Of a stretch of DNA of 48,801 bases, positions 1 to 11,100 are shown piece by piece. This DNA is from Eggerthellales bacterium (lineage in GTDB: Bacteria; Actinomycetota; Coriobacteriia; Coriobacteriales; Eggerthellaceae): contig JAQXTF010000021.1 in assembly GCA_029219345.1 (NCBI GenBank), forward strand, positions 1 through 48,801, given 5' to 3'. Numbering within the stretch: position 1 is the first letter of the stretch; the number at the start of each line of letters is the position of its first letter. The position numbers were made by a program, and so were the translations under genes. The notes beneath the pieces were generated by a model. The model saw nothing but the letters and a program-made list of their open reading frames with translations. It searched no databases and had not been told where the DNA came from.

Positions 1-362
1 TGACCGAAGAGGAAACTTGGAAGCTCATCAAGAAGTCCAAAACTGACTCCGAACGCATGATCACCTTCGACAAGGAGAACCGCCCCGGCGTGTCCGCCCT
101 GCTGACCACCGCTGCACTGTGCACGGGTCGCAAGGAAGTTGAAATTGCCGCGGAAATCGGCGAAGGCGGCTCGGGCGCTCTGAAGAAGTACGTGAACGAG
201 AGCGTTAATGCCTACCTGGCTCCCCTGCGCGAGCGCCGTCGCGAGCTGGAAGGCGATATGGACTACATTCACGACATCATCACCGAGGGCAACCGCCGCG
301 CCAACGAAATGGCCAACGCCACCTTGGCAGAAGTTCGCGAAGCCATGCACATGGTCTACTAA
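1..362 (+). CDS. trpS: Tryptophan--tRNA ligase, C-terminal part (5' end outside window)
   Basis: This is the 3' end of a gene that charges tRNA-Trp with tryptophan in the cytosol. The open frame runs in from the window edge (frame of base 3). The segment carries the class I TrpRS stretch around KKSKTDSE, which lies just after the KMSKS-equivalent loop, followed by RPGVSALL and the helical C-terminal anticodon-binding region ending in EVREAMHMVY. About 119 codons are visible; the catalytic HIGH region lies upstream of the window. The TAA stop at 360-362 overlaps the first bases of a REP-like hairpin, and a separate terminator follows about 50 bp later. The assignment rests on family resemblance by eye. 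Confidence 0.9.
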   Translation, partial: TEEETWKLIKKSKTDSERMITFDKENRPGVSALLTTAALCTGRKEVEIAAEIGEGGSGALKKYVNESVNAYLAPLRERRRELEGDMDYIHDIITEGNRRANEMANATLAEVREAMHMVY

Positions 363-396
363 ACCTGCCAAATTACCCCATCGTTTGGCAGGTTTT
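361..396 (-). repeat. REP-like palindrome, copy 1 (inverted relative to copy 2)
   Basis: Two 12-base arms, AAACCTGCCAAA (361-372) and TTTGGCAGGTTT (384-395), are perfect inverted repeats around an 11-base loop. Read on the minus strand the loop is CGATGGGGTAA, matching the loop of copy 2 (1329-1339) except for the first base. The element starts inside the trpS stop codon and ends in a T run, so it could also act as an RNA hairpin at the trpS 3' end. Together with copy 2 it brackets the RAYT transposase in inverted orientation. Confidence 0.85.
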
Positions 397-409
397 CCGC
401 CAATATCTC

Positions 410-438
410 ACGCCCTCTTCGGGGGGCGTTTTTGTTTT
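410..438 (+). terminator. Rho-independent terminator of trpS
   Basis: ACGCCCTC (410-417) pairs with GGGGGCGT (422-429), with one G-U pair and a TTCG tetraloop, and is followed directly by a T-rich tail. It lies downstream of trpS and of REP copy 1, before the RAYT promoter region. Confidence 0.85.
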
Positions 439-447
439 GAATACTTT

Positions 448-507
448 TTGATAGCTTTTTGTGGACGGCTTGATAGTTTCAGAAGCGTTTTTGATAACTA
501 TTTGATA
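448..507 (+). promoter_or_regulatory. Four phased TTGATA motifs upstream of the RAYT gene
   Basis: TTGATA occurs at 448, 470, 491 and 502, so the start-to-start spacings are 22, 21 and 11 bases, close to whole turns of the helix. Two of the copies sit in a longer match, (A/T)TTTGATAGCTT. The stretch is AT-rich and lies between the trpS terminator and the RAYT ribosome-binding site (AGGAGG, 545-550). It may be the promoter/operator of the RAYT gene or a protein-binding array; neither can be shown from sequence alone. Confidence 0.4.
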
Positions 508-553
508 GCTTAGCCTGCTATGGTCCCTCTCATAAACCGAAAAAGGAGGACCA

Positions 554-1339
554 ATGCCAAAAAGAAAACAAAGCGAATGGGATTTCTATCACGTAGTAGC
601 ACGTGGAACGGGCAAACAAATTATCTTCGAAGACGGCAGCGACAAACATCTGCTGCATGCGCTCCTGCACAAATTGCTGCATGAAAATCATGTGGAAGTC
701 TATGCCTGGTGTTTTATGGAAAACCACATCCACTTGCTCTTGCGAGCCCCACTTGAACATATTTCTGCCGCGCTCAAATGCACATTGCAAACATATGCTA
801 TTGCCTTTAATCGCAAATACCAACGGCAAGGTCATCTTTTCCAGGAAGCGTTCAAAAGTGAACCCATCGAAGATGAAAGCCATCTCCTTTCTGCTATTCG
901 CTACATTCACCAAAATCCCCTGAAAGCCGGGCTAACCAATTCGTGTCATTGGCCCTGGAGCAGCTTTGATGAATACTATGGAACCAGCACCCTACCGTCG
1001 ATTTGCGCCAAACGGTCTGTCTTAGAACTATTTGGCGGACTCGAATGGTTTCTGAGCTTTCATGAAATTGATTGCACCGAATCCTGCCTGGATGTAACCA
1101 GCAATTTCCAACGCAGCAAAACCAGGGCAATGCCCGACGCGGAAGCATTCGTAGTTGCAGAAAGAGCCATTGGAGCAGGGTCAATCGAGGTCATAAAAGC
1201 ATGGCCTCGAGACAAAAGAAACGCCGGCATCGTGTCCTTGCACGACGCCGGCTTAACGATTCGTCAGATAGAGCGCCTAACAGGCATCAGCCGTGGCGCC
1301 ATCAACCATACGCTAAAAACCTGCCAAATGATGGGGTAA
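554..1339 (+). CDS. REP-associated tyrosine transposase (RAYT, Y1_Tnp/IS200-like) with C-terminal HTH
   Basis: This is a 261-residue single-stranded-DNA transposase of the HUH/Y1 type; such proteins act on REP palindromes. The HUH pair is H58-I59-H60 in MENHIHLLL, and the catalytic tyrosine is most likely Y117 in RYIHQNPLKAG, a RAYT hallmark. The IS200/IS605-type core covers about residues 8-145. A C-terminal helix-turn-helix follows at about 230-255 (LTIRQIERLTGISRGAINHTL). The start is supported by a strong AGGAGG with good spacing. The gene uses visibly more A/T-rich codons than its neighbours, suggesting transfer. It is flanked by inverted REP-like hairpins, and its own stop codon (1337-1339) lies inside the loop of copy 2. 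The gene appears intact and potentially active. Confidence 0.93.
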   Translation: MPKRKQSEWDFYHVVARGTGKQIIFEDGSDKHLLHALLHKLLHENHVEVYAWCFMENHIHLLLRAPLEHISAALKCTLQTYAIAFNRKYQRQGHLFQEAFKSEPIEDESHLLSAIRYIHQNPLKAGLTNSCHWPWSSFDEYYGTSTLPSICAKRSVLELFGGLEWFLSFHEIDCTESCLDVTSNFQRSKTRAMPDAEAFVVAERAIGAGSIEVIKAWPRDKRNAGIVSLHDAGLTIRQIERLTGISRGAINHTLKTCQMMG

Positions 1340-1351
1340 TTTGGCAGGATT
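1318..1351 (+). repeat. REP-like palindrome, copy 2
   Basis: CCTGCCAAA (1320-1328) and TTTGGCAGG (1340-1348) form perfect 9-bp arms around the loop TGATGGGGTAA. The RAYT stop codon is the last three bases of the loop. The T run after the right arm leads straight into the stop codon of rsfS on the other strand (1352-1354), so this short hairpin is shared by two convergent gene ends and may serve as a terminator for one or both. Confidence 0.85.
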
Positions 1352-1825
1352 TTATGCCCTACCCAACAGCTTGGCAATGCGGTCGGAATAGACCATTTCT
1401 TCGAAGCCCTCTTCCTGGGAAAGGTCCAGAACGGGAGCATCGTTCCATAGAGCTTCCAAGCGATAATAGTCGCGGGCTTCGGGCTGGAACACGTGCACCA
1501 CAAACTCGCCATAGTCAAGCAGGGTCCACATGCCCTCAGCGCCACCTTCGCGATGAGTGGGCTTCATGCCGCCCTTGCGGCGCACTTCCTCTTCAATGTT
1601 GTCAACAATAGCGTTCACCTGGCGGCTATTGGATGCGGTGGCAATCACAAAATAGTCAGTCACCGAAACAAGTTCGCGCACATCCTGCACCATGATGTCA
1701 GATGCTTTCTTGTCATTGGCGGCGCGAGCAGCCAGAATGACGCATTCGCGAACAGACTTGGGCACAGGGCACTCCACAATGCCACCCGTCTGGTTGTATA
1801 CAACCTCATTCATTTCTTCAGTCAT
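1352..1825 (-). CDS. rsfS: Ribosome silencing factor RsfS
   Basis: RsfS binds ribosomal protein L14 on the large subunit and blocks subunit joining when nutrients are scarce. The 157-residue protein has the family core at about 25-135, including the KKASDIMVQDV, VTDYFVIATASN and WTLLDYGEFVVHVF segments. Both ends are somewhat longer than the usual ~110-120 residues. The start ATG overlaps the stop of the upstream nadD-yqeK gene (TAATG) and has an AAGGAG site, so the two are translationally coupled. It is the last gene of the rplU-to-rsfS run, and its stop abuts REP copy 2. Confidence 0.95.
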   Translation of the reverse strand: MTEEMNEVVYNQTGGIVECPVPKSVRECVILAARAANDKKASDIMVQDVRELVSVTDYFVIATASNSRQVNAIVDNIEEEVRRKGGMKPTHREGGAEGMWTLLDYGEFVVHVFQPEARDYYRLEALWNDAPVLDLSQEEGFEEMVYSDRIAKLLGRA

Positions 1826-3081
1826 TAGTTCTCCTTTTCACGCTGGCGGATGCGCCGTACGTAATAATTCCATATGCCCACGGTATTGGGATGCAGCTGC
1901 ATCTTTCTTTCCATCATGTGCATTATCCAATATTCATAGACGTCGAAGAAGAGCTCCTCCAAACTTACAACGCCAATTTTCTCTCTCATAGCGTCGGCAC
2001 GCTCAAAACTCCGGCCCGGTTCAAGAGCATCAGCAATATAAACCACCATATCCAGATCAAGCATATTTTCAGCAGCAACGGTATGACGATCCATGGCCGT
2101 AAGCACATCCTCAGGCACCTGGGGAAACAGGCGCTTGATAGCAACAGGGGCCGTATGAGCATGCAAAACGCGGGGCAGGGCATAATACACCTGGGGGTCC
2201 ACCGTCATGCCCAGCTCATCGGCGCGCTGGCGAATACCCTTATCATCGTAGCCCTTGTCCCAGTCATGCAGGATGCCCGCCAGGCGAGCCTTGCGCACAT
2301 TGGCGCCATAGATTTCCGCCAGGCGCGCAGCAGTATCGGCAACCCCCAGGCTGTGCTGGTAACGATGCTCGTTCACACGCTCCTTCAAATCGGCCTTTCG
2401 AGCCTCAAAAAAAGCATCCGACAAGGGGTTTTCCGGATCATCCAAACCCAGATACAAGCTTCGGGCAACAATGATACGCTCAACCTCAGGGGGAACCAAA
2501 CGGCTGATATCCTCGCCCACCATGACGCGACGGCGAATCTCCGTTGAAGAAATCAGCGGCGTCTGGGTTTCGATGGTCTCAACCTTAAAGCCAGCAGCGC
2601 GCAGCTCCTTCAGGGTCTCCGTGGGAATCTGCTGAGTAGAACGAGTAACCACCGCATAGCTAGCCATGGTACGCAGCGCCTCCTGGTCGTTCCAGCGCAA
2701 AAGCGTCGAAGCAGAATCGGCGCCCATGATAAACACGTATTCCAAGGAAGGATGCTTGCTGCGGCTCAGCTGACGCAAAGTGTCAGCGGTGTAGGTCACA
2801 CCCGGGCGCATAACTTCCATAACGTTCACGCTAAACTCGGGCACATTGTCAACGGCAGCGCAGCACATCTCAAAGCGGGTTTCGCCATCAGTGATCTCGC
2901 GATCGCGCTTGAACGCGGGAGTGCCCGCCGGCAAGAACATAATCTCGTCCAGATCTAGCTGCTCCATGGCCGCATGGGCCGCGGCCAGATGCCCGTAATG
3001 AATAGGGTCGAAAGTGCCCCCCATTATGCCAATGCGAACCTTTTCGCCCGCCATTGCCTTATCTCGCGTCGATTCCAGCAT
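1825..3081 (-). CDS. nadD: Fused nicotinate-nucleotide adenylyltransferase NadD and YqeK-type HD hydrolase
   Basis: The N-terminal half (about 15-210) makes nicotinate adenine dinucleotide from nicotinate mononucleotide and ATP in NAD synthesis. It has the nucleotidyltransferase motif GGTFDPIHYGH (21-31) and the ISSTEIR motif. The C-terminal half (about 225-410) is an HD-domain protein of the YqeK family, whose characterised members hydrolyse diadenosine tetraphosphate; RYQHSLGV and ILHDWDKG mark the metal-binding core. In many bacteria nadD and yqeK are adjacent separate genes; here they form one 418-residue chain. The ATG at 3081 has GGAG six bases upstream. The gene lies 9 bp after proA and overlaps rsfS, as expected for one transcript. 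Confidence 0.95.
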   Translation of the reverse strand: MLESTRDKAMAGEKVRIGIMGGTFDPIHYGHLAAAHAAMEQLDLDEIMFLPAGTPAFKRDREITDGETRFEMCCAAVDNVPEFSVNVMEVMRPGVTYTADTLRQLSRSKHPSLEYVFIMGADSASTLLRWNDQEALRTMASYAVVTRSTQQIPTETLKELRAAGFKVETIETQTPLISSTEIRRRVMVGEDISRLVPPEVERIIVARSLYLGLDDPENPLSDAFFEARKADLKERVNEHRYQHSLGVADTAARLAEIYGANVRKARLAGILHDWDKGYDDKGIRQRADELGMTVDPQVYYALPRVLHAHTAPVAIKRLFPQVPEDVLTAMDRHTVAAENMLDLDMVVYIADALEPGRSFERADAMREKIGVVSLEELFFDVYEYWIMHMMERKMQLHPNTVGIWNYYVRRIRQREKEN

Positions 3082-3090
3082 ATTTAACTC

Positions 3091-4359
3091 CTATGCGCGG
3101 GTCTGCCCGTTACCGGTGAGCAAATACTTGTACGAGGTCAAGCCCTCAAGGGCGAAGGGACCGCGCACGTGCAGCTTCTGGGTAGAGATGCCAATCTCCG
3201 CACCCAGGCCGAATTGACCGCCGTCGGTAAAAGAGGTGGGCGTATTCACGTACACGCAAGCGGCATCCACACGGCGCTGGAAAGCGCTGATGGCGGCCTC
3301 ATCGGTGGCAACAATAGCTTCAGAGTGCTTGGTGCCGTAGGTGTTGATGTGCTCGATGGCCTCAGTTGCACCATTAACCACACGCACGGCAATCTCGGGC
3401 CCCAGATACTCAGTGGCCCAGTCGGCCTCAGTGGCCAAAGTGACCGAAACACCGCACTTCATGGCCTGCAGCGAGACAAGGGCATCAGCATGGATTTCCA
3501 CGCCCTTTTCCGCCAGGCTGGGCAGAATCATGGGCAAGAATTCACCGGCGATGGAGGCATCCACCAGCAGGGATTCTTCTGCATTGCACACGCCGTAACG
3601 GCGGCACTTGGCGTTCATGACAATGGAGTGAGCCATTTGCAGATCGGCAGATTCGTGTACGTACACGTGGCAGTTGCCTGTGCCCGTTTCAATAACCGGA
3701 ACCTTAGAGCATTCCACGCAATGCTGAATCAAGCCTGCCCCGCCACGGGGCACCAGAACGTCCACCAAGCCGTGAAGTTGCATGAGCATATCGGTTGCAG
3801 CGCGATCGGTGGTATCCACGCCCATGATGCAATCTGCCGGCAGGCCAACAGTGGTCACTGCTTCAGACAGAGCGTGCCAGATAGCACCCGTGGAATGAGC
3901 CGCAAGGCTACCACCGCGCAGAATGACGGCATTGCCCGATTTCAGGCAAATACCTGCTGCATCTGCGGTAACGTTGGGACGCGCCTCATACACCACAGCC
4001 ACAACGCCCATAGGAACGCGCACGCGCCTCAGATTCATGCCATTGTACATGGTGCGGTCTTCCAGCACCTGGCCCAACGGGTCGGGCAAAGCCACCAGGT
4101 CGCGCAGAGCGCTTGCCATATCGGCAATGCGGCCTTCATCCAAGAACAAGCGGTCAAGCAGGCTTTCCTTGGTGCCCTTGGCCCGGGCGGCCTCCATGTC
4201 TTCGGCGTTGGCGGCAATAATTTCGGGGGCTCGCTCAATAAGCGCGGCAGCCATTGCCTCCAGGGCGGCATTGCGCACCTCAGTAGAGGAAACGGCCAGC
4301 TCAGAAGAGGCTTTTTTGGCAGCCAAGGCCATCTGATACATTTCTTCTTCAAGAGTCAT
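3091..4359 (-). CDS. proA: Glutamate-5-semialdehyde dehydrogenase (gamma-glutamyl phosphate reductase)
   Basis: This enzyme reduces gamma-glutamyl phosphate with NADPH in the second step of proline synthesis. The 422-residue length is normal. Family features include the NAVILRGGSLAAHST cofactor-binding region, VLVPRGGAGLI, the cysteine-containing KCRRYGVCNAEESLLV segment, and the C-terminal FTDGGQFGLGAEIGISTQKLHVRGP signature typical of ProA. The start has a strong AGGAGG. It follows proB with a 10-bp gap. Confidence 0.97.
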   Translation of the reverse strand: MTLEEEMYQMALAAKKASSELAVSSTEVRNAALEAMAAALIERAPEIIAANAEDMEAARAKGTKESLLDRLFLDEGRIADMASALRDLVALPDPLGQVLEDRTMYNGMNLRRVRVPMGVVAVVYEARPNVTADAAGICLKSGNAVILRGGSLAAHSTGAIWHALSEAVTTVGLPADCIMGVDTTDRAATDMLMQLHGLVDVLVPRGGAGLIQHCVECSKVPVIETGTGNCHVYVHESADLQMAHSIVMNAKCRRYGVCNAEESLLVDASIAGEFLPMILPSLAEKGVEIHADALVSLQAMKCGVSVTLATEADWATEYLGPEIAVRVVNGATEAIEHINTYGTKHSEAIVATDEAAISAFQRRVDAACVYVNTPTSFTDGGQFGLGAEIGISTQKLHVRGPFALEGLTSYKYLLTGNGQTRA

Positions 4360-4369
4360 AATGAGCCTC

Positions 4370-5491
4370 CTATTCGAAAATAATCAGTTCGTCGCGATGA
4401 ATAATGGGCTTGTCGGCAAGAGTGGCAAGCAAGCGATTGCTGGCCAGTTGCTCGCGCGTACGGCCAAGAGCCAAGGAAATCTCATCGTTGGAGGCGGACA
4501 CGCGACCACGAGCGAACAAGTAGCCCGAGGTATCCTTCACATCCACGATATCATCGGCGTCAAACACGCCCTCAACAGCGCAAATGCCCACGGAAAGCAG
4601 AGAGCTTCCCTTGTGTTCCAGGGCGTTTTTCGCACCTTCGTCAACCACGATGGCGCCCTTGGCGGAGTCGCCCAGGGCAATCCACAGCTTACGAGGCGTG
4701 ATCTCGTGAGGCTTGCGGTCGCTGGTGAACAGCGTGCCCACTTCTTCGCCAGCGCACACCTGCTCGATAATATGGGGTGCGTGACCGTCACACACCACCA
4801 GGGAGCTACCTGCGGCCATCAATACGCGAGCAGCCTTGATCTTGGTAATCATGCCGCCGGTGCCTACGGCACTGGCAGAATCACCAGCAGCGCCCATAAT
4901 GGCCTGGTCAATGCGCTCCACCCTATGAAGCAGCTTGGCTTCAGGGTTGGTGTTGGGGTTGGCATCGTACAGGCCGTCGATGTCAGACATGATGATGACC
5001 TTCTCGGCGCCCACCAGACAAGCAACCAAAGCAGCCAGGGTATCGTTATCGCCAAACTTGATCTGCTCTACAGATACGGTGTCGTTTTCGTTGACAACCG
5101 GCACCACACCCAGCTCCAGCAAGCGCCCAAAAGTATCGCGGGCATGCAGATAGGCGGTACGGTCGGCAGTGTCGCGGCGGGTCAAAAGCACCAGGGAGGT
5201 CACAATGCCATGACGTTCAAAGGCCTTGGCGTAAGCCGCCGAGAGGGCGTTTTGGCCCACCGATGCGGCAGCCTGCAGGCTGGGCAGGTCGCTGGGGCGC
5301 TTTGAGATGCCCAGGGCCTCAAGGCCGCAGGCAATAGCACCTGAAGATACAATGATGGGCTGCCAGCCAGCCGCCTTAACCTGGGCAATTTGGTCAGCGA
5401 TATCTTGCATGAAGCCGTAATCAATGCGGCTGTTTGCATCGGTCAGCGTAGATGAACCCAGCTTGATGACCACTTTGCCTTGAGCGCTCAC
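4370..5491 (-). CDS. proB: Glutamate 5-kinase with C-terminal PUA domain
   Basis: ProB phosphorylates glutamate with ATP and is the first, usually proline-inhibited, step of proline synthesis. The 373-residue protein has the amino-acid-kinase domain (about 1-260: KVVIKLGSSTLT, VSSGAIACG, VNENDTVS, GTGGMITKIKAA) and a PUA domain at about 280-365. The start codon is GTG at 5489-5491, with its GAGGA site inside the last codons of obg. ProB and proA sit together between obg and nadD. Confidence 0.97.
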   Translation of the reverse strand: MSAQGKVVIKLGSSTLTDANSRIDYGFMQDIADQIAQVKAAGWQPIIVSSGAIACGLEALGISKRPSDLPSLQAAASVGQNALSAAYAKAFERHGIVTSLVLLTRRDTADRTAYLHARDTFGRLLELGVVPVVNENDTVSVEQIKFGDNDTLAALVACLVGAEKVIIMSDIDGLYDANPNTNPEAKLLHRVERIDQAIMGAAGDSASAVGTGGMITKIKAARVLMAAGSSLVVCDGHAPHIIEQVCAGEEVGTLFTSDRKPHEITPRKLWIALGDSAKGAIVVDEGAKNALEHKGSSLLSVGICAVEGVFDADDIVDVKDTSGYLFARGRVSASNDEISLALGRTREQLASNRLLATLADKPIIHRDELIIFE

Positions 5492-5494
5492 GAA

Positions 5495-7431
<1,937 letters not shown>

Positions 7432-7446
7432 GGTATCCCTCCTCTA

Positions 7447-7752
7447 CTAACCGATAGATTCAATCTGAATACGAGTAAGCGACTGGCGATGGCCACGAAG
7501 CTTCTTGTAGTTCTTGCGCTTCTTGAACTTGAAGACGAGAACCTTCTCGCCACGGAACTGCTCAACAACGGTAGCAACAACCTTGGTCTGAGCTGCCTTA
7601 GCGGGATCAGCCTCAACCTTGTCGCCATCGATGACGCAGATAGCGGTCAGTTCGACCTTGGCGCCAACCTCAGCATCGAGCTTCTCGATGTTCAGCTTGT
7701 CACCTGCGGCAACGCGATACTGCTTGCCGCCAGTTTTGATGATAGCGTACAT
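7447..7752 (-). CDS. rplU: 50S ribosomal protein L21
   Basis: L21 binds 23S rRNA in the large subunit. The 101-residue protein starts MYAIIKTGGKQYRV and contains KVLVFKFKKRKNYKKLRGHRQ, both family signatures. The start has an AAGGAG site. It is the first gene of the rplU-rpmA-obg-proBA-nadD/yqeK-rsfS run and has its own strong promoter about 135 bp upstream, leaving an untranslated leader of roughly 130 bases. Confidence 0.98.
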   Translation of the reverse strand: MYAIIKTGGKQYRVAAGDKLNIEKLDAEVGAKVELTAICVIDGDKVEADPAKAAQTKVVATVVEQFRGEKVLVFKFKKRKNYKKLRGHRQSLTRIQIESIG

Positions 7753-7887
7753 TCTTTCTCCTTGAATAAACGTAAGGCGATAACTTGTAAGCGTGACCGT
7801 AGCACGTCGGTTTTACCCAGTCTGCACAGCCTCCGCGTATGCATCGCGCTTATTCCTTAATTGCCCCTTTTGGGTGCAACCTGATGT

Positions 7888-7915
7888 ATTATAGCGAAAA
7901 TTTCGCCATTGACAA
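7888..7915 (-). promoter_or_regulatory. Sigma-70-type promoter of rplU
   Basis: Read on the minus strand, TTGTCA (7910-7915) and a perfect TATAAT (7888-7893) are separated by 16 bases. Transcription would start near 7880, giving an rplU leader of about 130 bases. That leader may hold an autoregulatory structure, but I could not recognise a known one. Confidence 0.7.
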
Positions 7916-8182
7916 GCACTTTTATAAAAAACTAGCCGCGTACCATTATACCAGGGCCAAAACATTTCTTCCTCTGCGTATTCGCAACAACCATTGCTCC
8001 GGCGCTTAGCGGCACGCCGAACGCCCCTCTAAACAACCCTCTATTAAGTGACCATCTATCGATTTCTAGATAGGCGCATAAATGTTTGTTATAGAATACT
8101 TTAAATCTTTATTTTTGGTGCTTAGCCCTACGTAGTAAGCAAGAGCCAAACAAAGACAGCAGGACAATAAGAGGTGTACAAC
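7916..8182. other. Gene-free stretch between rplU promoter and RICIN-repeat gene
   Basis: No gene or tRNA is apparent here. A second minus-strand TATAAT-like box occurs near 7946-7951 and a small inverted repeat (CTATC...GATAG) near 8056-8073. A TAGAAT hexamer at 8092-8097 could be the -10 of the plus-strand gene that follows, although no good -35 is seen. Confidence 0.4.
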
Positions 8183-11100
8183 ATGACTGTTTTCTCTTAC
8201 AGCTTGTCGGCGCATCGCTTGATGAAAAATGCAGGATGGCTGCTTTTCGGCATCACCGCCGCAGTCGCTTTGCAAATCTGCCTTTCATTCAGCAATGTCG
8301 CATATGCCGATGAGATAATCCCAAACGAAGCTCTCCCAGATGCTTCTCTGGAAAATCCCCTGATGGGAGATAGAGAGACCCTTCCGCTCACCGAACCGGA
8401 ACCTGATCCGTCCGACAGCGATCCTTCCGAGCTTGACCCTCCCTTCGAATACACCACCATCGAAGAGGGTATCTACACCATTGAATCTGAATATGGCACC
8501 GTCCTTGACGTGGCCGGCGCAGGCACCGACGACTTCACTAACATCCAGGCCTACGAGGGCAACGGCACCGGCGCCCAGCGCTTTCAGGTAAGCTCCAACG
8601 GCGCAGATGAAAACGGCAACACCTACTATACGTTCACCGCCGTTGACGCCCAGAAGGCCCTGGACGTCTTCGCCGCAGGTAAAGAGGATGGCGCCAACGT
8701 GGACATCTACGAAGCCAACGGTACCGCTGCTCAGAACTGGCTGCTGGTTCCCTCAACCACTGCCAGCGGTAAATCCTGCTACAAGATCATCAGCGCCGTC
8801 TCCGGCAAAGCCTTGGACGTTGACGGCAGCGACTCTGGCGCCAACGTGCGCATTTGGACTCCTTCCAAGAGCGCTAGTCAAAACTGGCTGTTCTCCCTCG
8901 TCCCCGGCCTCACCTACACCACCATCGAGGACGGCACCTACGTGATCACCTCCGAGCTCGGCACCGTCCTTGACGTCGAGGCCGCCGGCTCCGAGGACTT
9001 CACCAACATCCAGACCTACGAGGGCAACGGCACCGGCGCCCAGCGCTTCAACATCACCGCCGCGGGCACCGACGCCAGCGGCAACACCTACTACACCATC
9101 ATCGCCGCCGACGCCCAGAAGGCCCTTGACGTCTTCGCCGCGGGCCGACGCGACAACACCAACGTCGGCATCTACGAGCCAAACGGCACCCCCGCCCAGC
9201 AGTGGCTGATCGCCCCGTCCCTGACCGCCGACGGCAGGCCCTGCTACAAGATCGTCAGCGCCGCCTCCGGCAAGGCCCTGGACACGGAGGGCAATGAGCT
9301 CGGCGCCAACGTGCGCATCTGGGCCGTCAACCCCACCGCTTCCCAGAACTGGCTGTTCTCCCTCGTCCCCGGCCTCACCTACACCACCATCGAGGACGGC
9401 ACCTACGTGATCACCTCCGAATATGGCACTGTTTTGGATATTGAAGCTGCCGGCACTGAGAATCTTACTAACGTGCAGGTCTATGAAACAAATGGCACCG
9501 GCGCCCAGCGCTTCCATATTGCCGCCGAAGGCGTTGACAGCGACGGCAACACGTACTATTCCATTACCGCAGCCATCGCCAAAAAGGCCTTGGACGTCTA
9601 CGCTCAAGGCCGTCGTGATGGCACCAACGTCATCATTTACGAAAACAACAACACCGTTGCCCAAAGATGGTATGTAGCCCTCTCCGCCACCGCCGATGGC
9701 AAGACCTGCTATATGTTCATCAGCGCCGTAGCGGGCAAGGCCCTGGATGCAGCAGGCGAAGAGATGGGCTCAAACGTTCGCACGTGGGCCATCAACAATA
9801 CGGCCGCTCAGCATTGGCTGCTGACCCCCTGCTTGCCCAGCATCGCTGATGGCGCTTACATCATCAGCAGCTCCGTCGATGGAAACTATGTAGTTGACAT
9901 TGCAGACGAAAGCGGAAACGACATGGTCAACGCCCAAATTGGGGCAATTGACGGAAGCCTTTCCCAAGCTTTCGCCTTCACTTACGATTCTTTCACGGGC
10001 TACTACACCATCACCAATTACGGTTCGGGCAGAGTACTTGACGTAGAGGCCGCCTCTGGCGCACCTCAAGCCAATATCTGGCAGTACGCTCCCAATGGCA
10101 CTTCCGCTCAGCAGTGGACCGTTCTCGCTAATAGCAACGGAACCATTACCATTGCCTCCGCATTGAGCAATTATGTGTTCGATATCGCATCAGGCAAGGT
10201 GCTCCCCGGAGCCAATCTTATGGTTGATGTGGCAAGAAGCTCCGCAACCCAGCAATTTAAGCTGATTCCCACTGTTCCTCAGGCAATTACGGGCACGGTA
10301 CGCATTCAGAACGGCTCTAACCCCGATCTTGTTATGGACGTATACGCAGGATCTACCGCCAGCGGAACCGAGCTGCAGCTGTACACCGCAAACTCCACCT
10401 TTGCACAAACCTTTGTGATTGAGGAAGACGGCGCAGGCGCCCTTACCATTCGCCCTGTTGTATCGGGCCTGTATGTAAGCGCAGCCAATGACGGATCCGT
10501 TACCCAGCAAGCCCTGGACGGCAGCTACCTGCAGAAGTGGACCATTGTTCCTACGCAGGATGGTCATTTCGCGATTCTGACTGCAGACACCCTGCTTTCC
10601 CTGGGCGCAAAGGCTTCTTCTGAAGGCGGCTTGCTTTATGCAGCCGCTCATGCAGCCAACGGTCAGTGGAACATCGTAACAGTGCCTCTTCTTCAAACGG
10701 GCATCTACAATATCAAGCTCGCTGAAGATTCTTCCGTTTCCGTTTCTGTAACAAATAACGCTGTTTACGCTGGCGCAAACGTTGAGCTTGACAGCACCGA
10801 TACTTCAAACCACGAAAAGTTCTACATCGTTTACAACGGCGATGATTCTTACTCCGTTTATGGCGCATGGTCCACTTTGGCCCTTGATATCCTTGGCGGC
10901 GTCGCAACCGATGGCGCAACCATTTACCAGAATGACCGAAGCGATTCCGCATCTCAAAAGTGGGTCATCACCTGGAATGACGGCGCTTTCATCTTCAAGT
11001 CGGCACTGGGTGATTTCAATATGAGCGCAGCTGCCGCCTCCGCTGGCGCCAACATTGCTCTTGCAACCGCCGACAATGCCTCGAGCGCACAAAGATTCTT

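Noticed and set aside
3169-5305. Plus-strand open frames opposite proA and proB
   Set aside because: Both are shadows of well-recognised genes, rich in His and Gln as expected of antisense frames.
8753-9664. Gly/Val-rich minus-strand frame opposite the RICIN repeats
   Set aside because: It is a product of the GC-rich repeated codons on the other strand; no start signal or family match.
8447-9841. Regular repeats as a possible CRISPR-like array
   Set aside because: The repeats are in-frame protein modules of 465 bases with no short spacer pattern.
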